From Desulfobacteraceae bacterium (lineage in GTDB: Bacteria; Desulfobacterota; Desulfobacteria; Desulfobacterales; JAABRJ01), in NCBI GenBank assembly GCA_011390985.1, contig JAABRJ010000055.1, positions 1 to 6,960 of the forward strand: a stretch of DNA of 6,960 nucleotides, given 5' to 3'. Made by a program: the position numbers and the translations under genes. Shown piece by piece: positions 1 to 5,872 of the stretch (its first letter is position 1; each line of letters starts with the position of its first letter). A model generated the notes under the pieces. The model did no database searches. It was given only the letters and a program-made list of their open reading frames with translations, and was not told where the DNA came from.

Positions 1-138
1 ATCCGATATTTATGGTATAAATTTTGATTTAGGCGTTCTGGTTTGAATTGGTCGGTTTCGGTATATACCCAAACCGACCGGGTTCGCCTTGATGACGAAC
101 CGATAACTTTAATACGGGCAAAATCACCAGGGGGGTTT
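1..138 (+). promoter_or_regulatory. AT-rich leader with putative promoter of the six-gene block
   Basis: This stretch is clearly richer in A and T than the coding sequence after it and has no convincing gene. TATAAA at 16-21 and TATATA at 62-67 both look like -10 boxes. The second has only a weak -35 candidate (TGGTTT, 39-44, 17-bp spacer); a -35 for the first would lie outside the window. The 62-67 box sits in the centre of the dyad at 50-79. A smaller inverted repeat, GGTTCG 81-86 / CGAACC 96-101, lies downstream. The promoter call is inference; the AT-richness and repeats are seen directly. Confidence 0.4.
50..79. repeat. Near-perfect 30-bp inverted repeat (operator or leader hairpin)
   Basis: GGTCGGTTT (50-58) is the exact reverse complement of AAACCGACC (71-79), and the centre GGTATATACC (60-69) is itself a palindrome. 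Only the 59/70 pair breaks the symmetry, so 14 of 15 pairs match. It lies 60 bp upstream of the chosen start of the first gene and covers a TATATA box. It could be the binding site of a dimeric regulator or an RNA hairpin in the leader. There is no T-tract after it, so a terminator for an upstream gene is unlikely. Confidence 0.6.
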
Positions 139-2223
139 ATGGAACAGGAAGTCTACAGTCTGTGTTTTATGTGTTCAGTCCGCTGCCCGATCAAGGTCCT
201 GGCCAAAGACGGTCAGGTCCGCTGGATCGAGGGCAACCCGCATGTCGCCGGGATGGAGGGCAGCCTCTGCCCCCGCGGCGCCGCCGGCACCTCGCTGCTC
301 TATGACCAGCAGCGGGTTCAGACCCCGCTGATCCGCGTCGGCAAACGGGGCGAAGGCCAGTGGCGCAAGGCCACCTGGGACGAGGCCCTGGATTATGTCG
401 CCGACCGGCTCAAAAAGATCATTGAAACCCACGGCGGCCACAGCGTAGTGCTCGGCGAACGCACCCAGTTGGCCACCCATGTGAGCAAGACGTTTCTGAA
501 GGCCATCGGTTCGCCCAACCACTTCACCCACGACGCCCTCTGCAAGGGCTCGGTCAACACCGCCTGCCGCAGCCTGTTCGGCTACACCGACGGTCAGATG
601 GGCATCGATTACAAGAACACCAAACACATCGTGCTTTACGGCCGCAACCTCTTCGAGGCCATCTCGGTCAAGGAGGTCAACAACCTGCTGAAGGCGATGG
701 AGGGCGGGGCCAAAATGACCTACATCGACCCGCGCGTGACCGTCACCGCCACCAAGGCCCAGCACTACTGGATGGTCCGTCCGGGCACCGACCTGGCGCT
801 GAACTACGCCCTGATGCACGTCATCATCCAGGAGCGTCTCTACGATGCGGCCTTTGTGAACCGCTGGGTCCTGGGGTTCAGCGACCTCCAGGAGTTTGTG
901 GAACCCTACACCCCGGAGTGGGCCGAAACCGAAACCGGCATCCCCTCCCAGGAAATCGTCGCGCTGGCCCGCGAAATCAGCAAGGACAAGCCGTCGGTGA
1001 TCTTTCACTACGGCTACCGCGGCGCGCACCACACCAACGAGATCTATATGCGGCGTTCGATTTTGATCCTCAACGCCCTGATGGGCAGCGTGGAGGCCAA
1101 GGGCGGGGTCTTTTTCAAAAAGGGCCCGGGTGAACTCGGCGGCAAACCCGCAGGCAAACTGACATCCCAGGAATTTCCGAAGATCACGGTTCCCCGCTGC
1201 GACAAGGTCGGCACCCCCGACTTCCCGCTGCCGGACCCCGACCATGGCACCATCCAGGTCCTGCCCTTTGCGATCCTCAACGAGGATCCCTACCCCATCA
1301 AGGCCATGATCGCCTACCGCATCGACCCGCTGATGTCCATCGCCCAGACGGAGTTGACCAAACAGGCGCTGGAAAAGCTGGATCTGATCGTGGCCATCGA
1401 CATCAATTACAGCGACATCGCCTGGTACGCCGACGTGATCCTGCCGGAATCGACCTACCTGGAGCGCACCGACTGCATCCAGCAGGCCAACGGCCTCAGC
1501 CCCCAGATGTTTCTGCGAAAGCAGGTCGTGCCGCCGCGCTACGACACCCGTGAGGGCGCCATGATCCTCAAGCAGATCGGCGAACGCATCGGCATCGGCC
1601 GCTACTTCCCTTACAACAGCATGGAGGAGCTGGTGGACTGGCAGCTTTCAGGCACCGGCTTCAGCCAGGCCGACTTCGCCGCAAAGGGCTTCGTGGCCTA
1701 CGGCAAAGGCCCGATTTTCTGGGACCGCACGGACGGGCTGAAACTGAAGACGCCGTCGGGCAAAATCGAGTTTCGTTCATCGCTGCTGGAAAATGCCGGC
1801 TTCGAATCCTTTCCGGCCTACAGCCCCATGCCCAGCCCCCCCGAAGGCGAATTCCGGCTGATAACCGGGCGGATAGCACTGCACACCCACGTGTCCACCC
1901 AGAACAACCCCTATCTGAACGAACTCTGCCCGGAAAACGTGGCCTGGATCAACACCCGGCGGGCCGCCGCGCTGGGCATCAAAAACAACGACGTGGTCGA
2001 AATCACATCGAAATGCGGCAGCGGCCAGGTCAAGGCCTTTGTAACCGACTTGATCCACCCCGAGGCGCTCTTCATCCTGCACGGTTTCGGGCACGAGGCC
2101 AAGCGCGCCGCACGCGCCTACAACCGCGGGATATCGGACAGCCTGCTGCAGGAAAACCTGTACGACAAGGTCGGCGGAAGCCCGGCCTACCACGATACTT
2201 TCGTCACGGTAAAGGCCGCCTAA
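139..2223 (+). CDS. Molybdopterin oxidoreductase, PhsA/PsrA-like catalytic subunit, cytoplasmic
   Basis: This 694-residue protein is a member of the DMSO reductase superfamily. Its N-terminus binds one 4Fe-4S cluster through C9, C12, C16 and C44 (C-x2-C-x3-C-x27-C), followed by CPRG as is usual in the family. C135 is the likely Mo ligand. The molybdopterin domain follows, and a molybdopterin-dinucleotide-binding domain starts near residue 570. The C-terminal GFGH and the glycine-rich end resemble thiosulfate/polysulfide reductase catalytic subunits. The ATG at 139 is chosen because the Cys motif starts eight residues later and AGGGGGG lies just upstream; a TTG at 43 would run through the dyad. 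No twin-arginine signal is visible from either start, unlike exported PhsA/PsrA, so the enzyme should be cytoplasmic. It is first in the block, next to its ferredoxin subunit. The substrate is unknown: a sulfur compound is the family analogy, and formate or another oxo-transfer substrate is possible. The family call is firm. Confidence 0.93.
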   Translation: MEQEVYSLCFMCSVRCPIKVLAKDGQVRWIEGNPHVAGMEGSLCPRGAAGTSLLYDQQRVQTPLIRVGKRGEGQWRKATWDEALDYVADRLKKIIETHGGHSVVLGERTQLATHVSKTFLKAIGSPNHFTHDALCKGSVNTACRSLFGYTDGQMGIDYKNTKHIVLYGRNLFEAISVKEVNNLLKAMEGGAKMTYIDPRVTVTATKAQHYWMVRPGTDLALNYALMHVIIQERLYDAAFVNRWVLGFSDLQEFVEPYTPEWAETETGIPSQEIVALAREISKDKPSVIFHYGYRGAHHTNEIYMRRSILILNALMGSVEAKGGVFFKKGPGELGGKPAGKLTSQEFPKITVPRCDKVGTPDFPLPDPDHGTIQVLPFAILNEDPYPIKAMIAYRIDPLMSIAQTELTKQALEKLDLIVAIDINYSDIAWYADVILPESTYLERTDCIQQANGLSPQMFLRKQVVPPRYDTREGAMILKQIGERIGIGRYFPYNSMEELVDWQLSGTGFSQADFAAKGFVAYGKGPIFWDRTDGLKLKTPSGKIEFRSSLLENAGFESFPAYSPMPSPPEGEFRLITGRIALHTHVSTQNNPYLNELCPENVAWINTRRAAALGIKNNDVVEITSKCGSGQVKAFVTDLIHPEALFILHGFGHEAKRAARAYNRGISDSLLQENLYDKVGGSPAYHDTFVTVKAA

Positions 2224-2247
2224 ACCGGATCTGAAATGAAGGTGACA

Positions 2248-2291
2248 CAGGCCCGCCGGCGCTTCACGGCGCGAGGCCCCGGCCTGCGGGC
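2248..2291 (+). other. GC-rich intergenic stem-loop region between genes 1 and 2
   Basis: The 87-nt gap holds two mutually exclusive pairings: GCCCGC (2251-2256) with GCGGGC (2286-2291), and CAGGCC (2248-2253) with GGCCTG (2281-2286). No T-run follows; the gap continues into the Shine-Dalgarno GGAGG at 2296-2300. It is more likely an mRNA structure between cistrons than a terminator. GC-rich DNA forms such stems by chance, so the weight is modest. Confidence 0.3.
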
Positions 2292-2310
2292 ATCTGGAGG
2301 AAAATCACGC

Positions 2311-2826
2311 ATGAGCCAATACTATCTGTTTCAGGACACCAAAAACTGCATCGGCTGCCATTCCTGCGAAATTGGGTGCAAGGCCAACAAGAGCCTGCCC
2401 CCGGGGCCGAAACTGTGCCAGATCATCGCGGTCGGCCCCAAGTTCGTCGGCGGCCTGCCCCGTGCGGCCTATATCTTCATGCCCTGCTTCCACTGTGAAA
2501 ACCCGTGGTGCGTGGCCGCCTGCCCCACCGGCGCGATGCAGCAGCGCGCCAGCGACGGCATCGTCTTTGTCGACCCGAACCTGTGCGTCGGCTGCAAGAC
2601 CTGCATTTCGGCCTGCCCCTGGGGCGCTCCCCAGTGGAACCCGGAAACAGGCAAAGTCGTCAAATGCGACTACTGCATGGACCGCGTCGACCACGGGCTC
2701 AAACCGGCCTGCGTGACCATCTGCACCTCCCATTGCCTGCATTTCGGCAAGGTCGAAGAAATGACCCAGATCCGCCGCGAGCGCCACGCCAAGGCGGTCG
2801 CGGCCCTGGAGCACAGCGATCTGTAA
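2311..2826 (+). CDS. Four-cluster ferredoxin subunit (DmsB/PhsB/PsrB family)
   Basis: This 171-residue protein is the electron-transfer partner of the molybdoenzyme. It has the full sixteen-cysteine set of the family: C13/16/19/23; C59/62/67/71 (C-x2-C-x4-C-x3-C); C92/95/98/102; and C119/122/134/138 (C-x2-C-x11-C-x3-C), enough for four 4Fe-4S clusters. Extra cysteines C36 and C142 are probably not ligands. The ATG at 2311 is preferred over an in-frame ATG at 2236 because GGAGG at 2296-2300 lies 10 nt before it and the ferredoxin fold begins at once; the upstream 25 residues are basic and low-complexity. There is no signal peptide or C-terminal membrane helix, matching a soluble complex. In Phs, Psr and Dms systems a membrane anchor gene usually follows. 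Here a flavoprotein follows instead, suggesting electrons come from or go to NAD(P)H rather than quinones. Confidence 0.93.
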   Translation: MSQYYLFQDTKNCIGCHSCEIGCKANKSLPPGPKLCQIIAVGPKFVGGLPRAAYIFMPCFHCENPWCVAACPTGAMQQRASDGIVFVDPNLCVGCKTCISACPWGAPQWNPETGKVVKCDYCMDRVDHGLKPACVTICTSHCLHFGKVEEMTQIRRERHAKAVAALEHSDL

Positions 2827-2876
2827 CGGCCGCATGCCGGTCCCCCCGCCACCCGGCGCGGGGGAGCCGGCGGCCG
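2827..2876 (+). other. Strong intergenic hairpin directly after the ferredoxin stop codon
   Basis: CGGCCGC (2827-2833) pairs exactly with GCGGCCG (2870-2876). Further pairs form inside: CGG 2838-2840 with CCG 2867-2869, TCCCCC 2841-2846 with GGGGGA 2860-2865, and GCC 2848-2850 with GGC 2855-2857, closing an ACCC tetraloop. That is about twenty base pairs with small bulges. It begins right after the TAA at 2824-2826 and ends 7 nt before the GGGGA Shine-Dalgarno (2884-2888) of the next gene. There is no T-tract, so it is unlikely to be an intrinsic terminator. It may stabilise the upstream mRNA or set the ratio of genes 2 and 3. Confidence 0.5.
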
Positions 2877-2894
2877 CCTCATAGGGGAATCATC

Positions 2895-5051
2895 ATGCCC
2901 GACTCTATTTGCCCGGTAACCGCGCTCATTCGCCAGCTGGAGGAGACCCTTCACGCCGGCCGCATGGCCAACCCCTGGAACCGGCGCATTATCGAAGAGA
3001 TTCTCGATCTCCTCAAGGACGTCGCCTGGGGCCGCGCGGGGGCCGACCACCTGCCGGCCATCAAGGAGCTGGCAGGCTCCCTGCGGGACGAACCGCTGTC
3101 AACAGCCGGGGTCGAAACCCGCCGGCAGGTGCTGGCCGCCCTGGCGGAGCACGACGAGGTGTTCCGCAGCCACGTGGCAACCCACAACTGCGCCACCCGC
3201 GACTGCGTCAAACTGGCCCCCGCCCCCTGCCAGATGGCCTGCCCGGCCGGCATCGACGTACCGACTTACGTCAGTCTGATCGGGCTTGGGCGGGATGCCG
3301 AAGCCATTGAGGTGATCCGCCGCGACAACCCCTTCCCGTGGGTCTGCGGCCTGGTCTGCACCCGCCCCTGCGAGTTCATGTGCGTCCGGGGACGGATCGA
3401 CACCCCGGTCTCCATCAAATTTCTGAAGGCCTTTGCAGCCGAGCGCGCCCTGTCGGAACGCCGCTACAAGAACCCGCCCCAGGAACCGGACAAGGGGCAA
3501 AAGGTCTGCGTCATCGGCGCCGGCCCCGGGGGCCTCAGCGCCGCCTACTACCTGGCGCTGAAAGGCTACGCGGTGAGGGTGATCGAAGCCCTGCCGGTCT
3601 CCGGCGGCATGATCATGGTGGGCATCCCGCGCTACCGCCTGCCGCGGGAAGTGATCGACCGGGAAGTCGCCATGCTCCAGGAGCTGGGGGTCGAATTCCG
3701 CTTCAACACCCGCTTCGGCAGCGACGTGACCCTGGCGGATCTCAAGGCCGAGGGCTTTGCGGCCTTCTTCTTCGCCATCGGCTGCCACAGCGCCTACAAA
3801 ATGGGCATGCCGGGGGAGGGGGATTTTCCGCAGGTGCTCGATGCCATCGACATCCTCAAGCGCGTGGCTCTGGGGGACCGCACGGTGCCGGGCAAAAAGG
3901 CGGTCATCATCGGCGGGGGCAACGTGGCCATCGACGCGGCCCGCACCTGCCTGCGGCTGGGCAGCGAGGAAGTCACGATCGCCTATCGGCGGACGCGCTC
4001 AGAAATGCCGGCCGATGAGGAGGAGGTCGAGCAGGCCGAGGAGGAGGGCGTGCGCCTGGCCTTTCTCACCATTCCCACGGGTTTGACCGGAGTGGCCGGC
4101 CGGTTGACCGGTCTCCAGTGCCTGCGGGCCGAACTGGTCCGCAAGGAGGGCAGCTCGCGCATGTCGCCGGTGCCGATCGCGGACAGCGATTTCGTGATGG
4201 CGGCCGACGTCGTCATCGGCGCCATCGGCCAGCGCGTGGACAACAGCTGCATGACCGGCCTGCAGGGCCTGGAATGGACCCGGCGCAGCACCATCCAGGT
4301 CAACATGGTGACCATGGAAACCTCGATCCCCGGCATTTTCGCCGCCGGCGACGCTGTCACCGGCCCAGCCACGGTGATCGAGGCCATCGGCGGCGGCAAA
4401 CGCGCGGCCGATTCCATCGACCGCCACCTCTGCGGCATTCCCCAGCCCAAGATGCCGCCGGTCCCGGTGCGGCGCGGGCGGGTGGAATACTTCGAAATCC
4501 CTGCGAGCACCAAGATGGTCCTCAAGCGGCCCGAAATGCCGCTGCTCAACATCGACCGCCGGCGCACCACCTATCAGCAGGTGGAGCTGGGCTACTCCGA
4601 AAACGACGTGCGCGAAGAGGCCCGCCGCTGCCTGCGCTGCGATATTTGTCTGCGCTGCGGCAAGTGCGTGGAAGTCTGCCGCGACAAGATGGGTGTCAAC
4701 GCCCTGCAGCTGGGCTATTTCGATTTTGACCACCCGGTGAAAACCGACTTTCGGATCACCGCCGAGCGCTGCATCACCTGCGGGGCCTGCGCCGCCAACT
4801 GCCCCACGGGCGCCATGCAGATCGAAGACCGCGAGGGCGAGCGCATCCTGTCCCTGTGCGGCACGATCCTCAACCGGCAGAAGCTGCTGTTCTGCGACAA
4901 GTGCGGTGCGACCCTGGGCCCAGCGCGCTACCTGGACTTCATCCGCAAGAAAACCGGTGCGGTGGGCCCCGTCAGCACCGACCGACGCATCTGCGATGCC
5001 TGCGCCCGCAAGGAATCGGCGAAGGTCAATGTGGATATCATGCCGGTCTGA
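2895..5051 (+). CDS. GltD/NfnB-type FAD-NAD(P)H oxidoreductase fused to NuoF-like remnant and C-terminal ferredoxin
   Basis: This 718-residue protein is probably the pyridine-nucleotide site of the complex. Residues about 27-94 resemble the C-terminal 4Fe-4S domain of NuoF but lack its cysteines. Residues 99-163 are the GltD-type Fe-S domain (C99, C104, C112, C116, C151, C155, C159, C163). An FAD Rossmann motif follows (G208-x-G210-x2-G213), then an NAD(P) motif (G340-G-G-N-V, D347) with a YRR at 364-366; this arginine pair is also present in NADPH-using GltD and NfnB, so NADPH is plausible. The second FAD motif is at 483-486 (AAGD). The C-terminus has six cysteines at 579-595, a 4Fe-4S site at C626/629/632/636, and a tail with C667/C670 and C700/C703. 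The ATG at 2895 has GGGGA 6 nt upstream; the open frame extends to 2505 but only by overlapping gene 2. At 718 residues it is much longer than plain GltD (about 450-470). Electron bifurcation is possible but no NfnA partner is present here. Confidence 0.9.
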   Translation: MPDSICPVTALIRQLEETLHAGRMANPWNRRIIEEILDLLKDVAWGRAGADHLPAIKELAGSLRDEPLSTAGVETRRQVLAALAEHDEVFRSHVATHNCATRDCVKLAPAPCQMACPAGIDVPTYVSLIGLGRDAEAIEVIRRDNPFPWVCGLVCTRPCEFMCVRGRIDTPVSIKFLKAFAAERALSERRYKNPPQEPDKGQKVCVIGAGPGGLSAAYYLALKGYAVRVIEALPVSGGMIMVGIPRYRLPREVIDREVAMLQELGVEFRFNTRFGSDVTLADLKAEGFAAFFFAIGCHSAYKMGMPGEGDFPQVLDAIDILKRVALGDRTVPGKKAVIIGGGNVAIDAARTCLRLGSEEVTIAYRRTRSEMPADEEEVEQAEEEGVRLAFLTIPTGLTGVAGRLTGLQCLRAELVRKEGSSRMSPVPIADSDFVMAADVVIGAIGQRVDNSCMTGLQGLEWTRRSTIQVNMVTMETSIPGIFAAGDAVTGPATVIEAIGGGKRAADSIDRHLCGIPQPKMPPVPVRRGRVEYFEIPASTKMVLKRPEMPLLNIDRRRTTYQQVELGYSENDVREEARRCLRCDICLRCGKCVEVCRDKMGVNALQLGYFDFDHPVKTDFRITAERCITCGACAANCPTGAMQIEDREGERILSLCGTILNRQKLLFCDKCGATLGPARYLDFIRKKTGAVGPVSTDRRICDACARKESAKVNVDIMPV

Positions 5052-5057
5052 CCGCAG

Positions 5058-5099
5058 CCGGCCTTGCATCCGGCCGGGCTTCAGGCTATAGCTGAAAGC
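5058..5099 (+). other. Two tandem stem-loops between genes 3 and 4
   Basis: The first stem is CCGGCC (5058-5063) with GGCCGG (5072-5077), loop 8 nt. The second is GCTTCAG (5078-5084) with CTGAAAGC (5092-5099), seven pairs with one bulged A and a 7-nt loop. They abut each other and end 17 nt before the Shine-Dalgarno of the small gene. No T-tract follows either stem, so mRNA processing or translational spacing is more likely than termination. Confidence 0.35.
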
Positions 5100-5116
5100 G
5101 GCACCCAACCGGCAAG

Positions 5117-5123
5117 AAAGGAG
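5117..5123 (+). promoter_or_regulatory. Shine-Dalgarno AAAGGAG that decides the start of the small gene
   Basis: AAAGGAG ends one base before an ATG at 5125 but 7 bases before an in-frame ATG at 5131. Only the second spacing is normal for initiation, so 5131 is taken as the start. Confidence 0.65.
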
Positions 5124-5130
5124 AATGGCG

Positions 5131-5343
5131 ATGGTTTTTCGCAGAGGTCAGCGCGTCGAGGTTTTCCGCAAATCCAGCGACGAGGGCTGGGAATCCTACA
5201 TGGACGAATACGTCGGGGCCCATGGAATCATCACCGACCCGGACACCTCGATCAACGACCCCGACCAGCTGGTGGAGGTCAGCCTGGAGGGCAAGGGCAC
5301 CCACCGCCTGCCCCAGGACTGTCTGCGCCCGTTGGTCGAGTAG
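5131..5343 (+). CDS. Small conserved-looking protein, SH3-like beta-barrel, function unknown
   Basis: This 70-residue protein is rich in short beta-strand-like stretches separated by turns: GQRVEVF near the start, GIITDP in the middle, LVEVSLEG, and HRLPQDCLRPL at the end. That pattern fits an SH3-like or KOW-like small barrel, a call made from appearance only. It has no signal peptide, no membrane segment and a single cysteine, so it does not bind a cluster by itself. It lies between the flavoprotein and the CBS gene and ends 31 nt before the CBS start, so it is very likely co-transcribed. A role in assembly, subunit contact or regulation of the complex is inferred from position alone. That it is a real gene is supported by the good Shine-Dalgarno and protein-like composition. 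Confidence 0.75.
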   Translation: MVFRRGQRVEVFRKSSDEGWESYMDEYVGAHGIITDPDTSINDPDQLVEVSLEGKGTHRLPQDCLRPLVE

Positions 5344-5374
5344 ACCGGCCGCCGCAGACGCCCGAGGAGAGCCC

Positions 5375-5824
5375 ATGAAAATCAAGGACCTGCTGGTCCA
5401 GCCGGATCACAGTGGCCGCGCCGTGCCGCAAACCTGGACCGTGGCGGCGGCCATCGAACATCTGCGAACGTTGAAAACCAGCGCCCTGGTCGTCACCGCG
5501 GCCGAAGCACCGGTGGGTGTTTTCAGCGCGCGCGAGGTGCTGCGCTGCCTGCTGGCGCACCGCGAGCGGCCCTTCAGCGAGATTCCGCTGGCGGAGGCCA
5601 TGACCCGCCAGGCGGTCGTGGCCGAAGCAAACGATGATGTGGGCCATCTGCTGGCCGCCATGCTCCAGGCGGATCTCACCCACCTGCCGGTGGTTGACGC
5701 AGGGCGGATCGTGGGCCTTCTCACCCTGGCGACCCTGGTGCGCCGCCAGATCGACAGCCTGGTTGCGGAGCTGCACCACCTTCAAAACTACATCGCCGAC
5801 CTGCACGGGGCTGAGGATGACTGA
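5375..5824 (+). CDS. Two-CBS-domain protein, putative nucleotide-sensing regulator
   Basis: This 149-residue protein consists of a pair of CBS domains, roughly residues 8-70 and 76-125, then a C-terminal helix of about 20 residues ending near NYIADLHG. Typical features are the SALVV/VGVFSAREVL strand-helix in the first repeat and LTHLPVVD/GRIVGLLTLATLV in the second. CBS pairs commonly bind AMP, ATP, S-adenosylmethionine or NAD-type ligands and modulate a partner; the ligand here cannot be told. The ATG at 5375 follows AGGAG (5365-5369) at 5 nt; the open frame extends upstream only by overlapping the small gene. No fused DNA-binding, channel or enzyme domain is present. Its place inside a redox operon suggests energy-charge or redox-cofactor sensing by the complex, which is inference. 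Confidence 0.9.
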   Translation: MKIKDLLVQPDHSGRAVPQTWTVAAAIEHLRTLKTSALVVTAAEAPVGVFSAREVLRCLLAHRERPFSEIPLAEAMTRQAVVAEANDDVGHLLAAMLQADLTHLPVVDAGRIVGLLTLATLVRRQIDSLVAELHHLQNYIADLHGAEDD

Positions 5825-5872
5825 AAAGGCCCTGTGTCAAAGGCCTCAGACGGCAGAAAGCCCAAAAAGCAC

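Noticed and set aside
43..138. In-frame TTG start at 43 adding 32 residues to the molybdoenzyme
   Set aside because: The extension runs through the AT-rich dyad, is not a Tat signal and adds nothing like the family N-terminus; the ATG at 139 with AGGGGGG just upstream fits better.
175..1245. 356-codon open frame on the minus strand opposite the molybdoenzyme
   Set aside because: It is antisense to an unmistakable conserved gene; long antisense frames are expected in GC-rich genes with strong third-position bias, and its translation shows no domain.
2236..2310. In-frame ATG at 2236 adding 25 residues to the ferredoxin
   Set aside because: The added stretch is basic, lies in the GC-rich stem region and is not part of the ferredoxin fold; GGAGG at 2296-2300 points to 2311.
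2505..2894. Upstream extension of the flavoprotein frame to 2505
   Set aside because: It overlaps the ferredoxin gene in another frame and reads as Arg/Pro-rich shadow sequence; the true start at 2895 has its own Shine-Dalgarno.
2895..5051. Calling the flavoprotein an electron-bifurcating NfnB
   Set aside because: The GltD-type core is shared with NfnB, but no NfnA-like partner is in the window and bifurcation cannot be read from these motifs, so only the family is claimed.
3999..5108. 369-codon minus-strand open frame opposite the flavoprotein
   Set aside because: Shadow of the conserved + strand gene; Ala/Gly/His/Asp-rich translation without recognisable motifs.
5834..5872. GTG start at 5834 for the NuoG-like protein
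   Set aside because: Not excluded, as AAAGG lies nearby, but the family domain begins at the ATG at 5873 and the extra 13 residues are Lys/Ser-rich with no family match.
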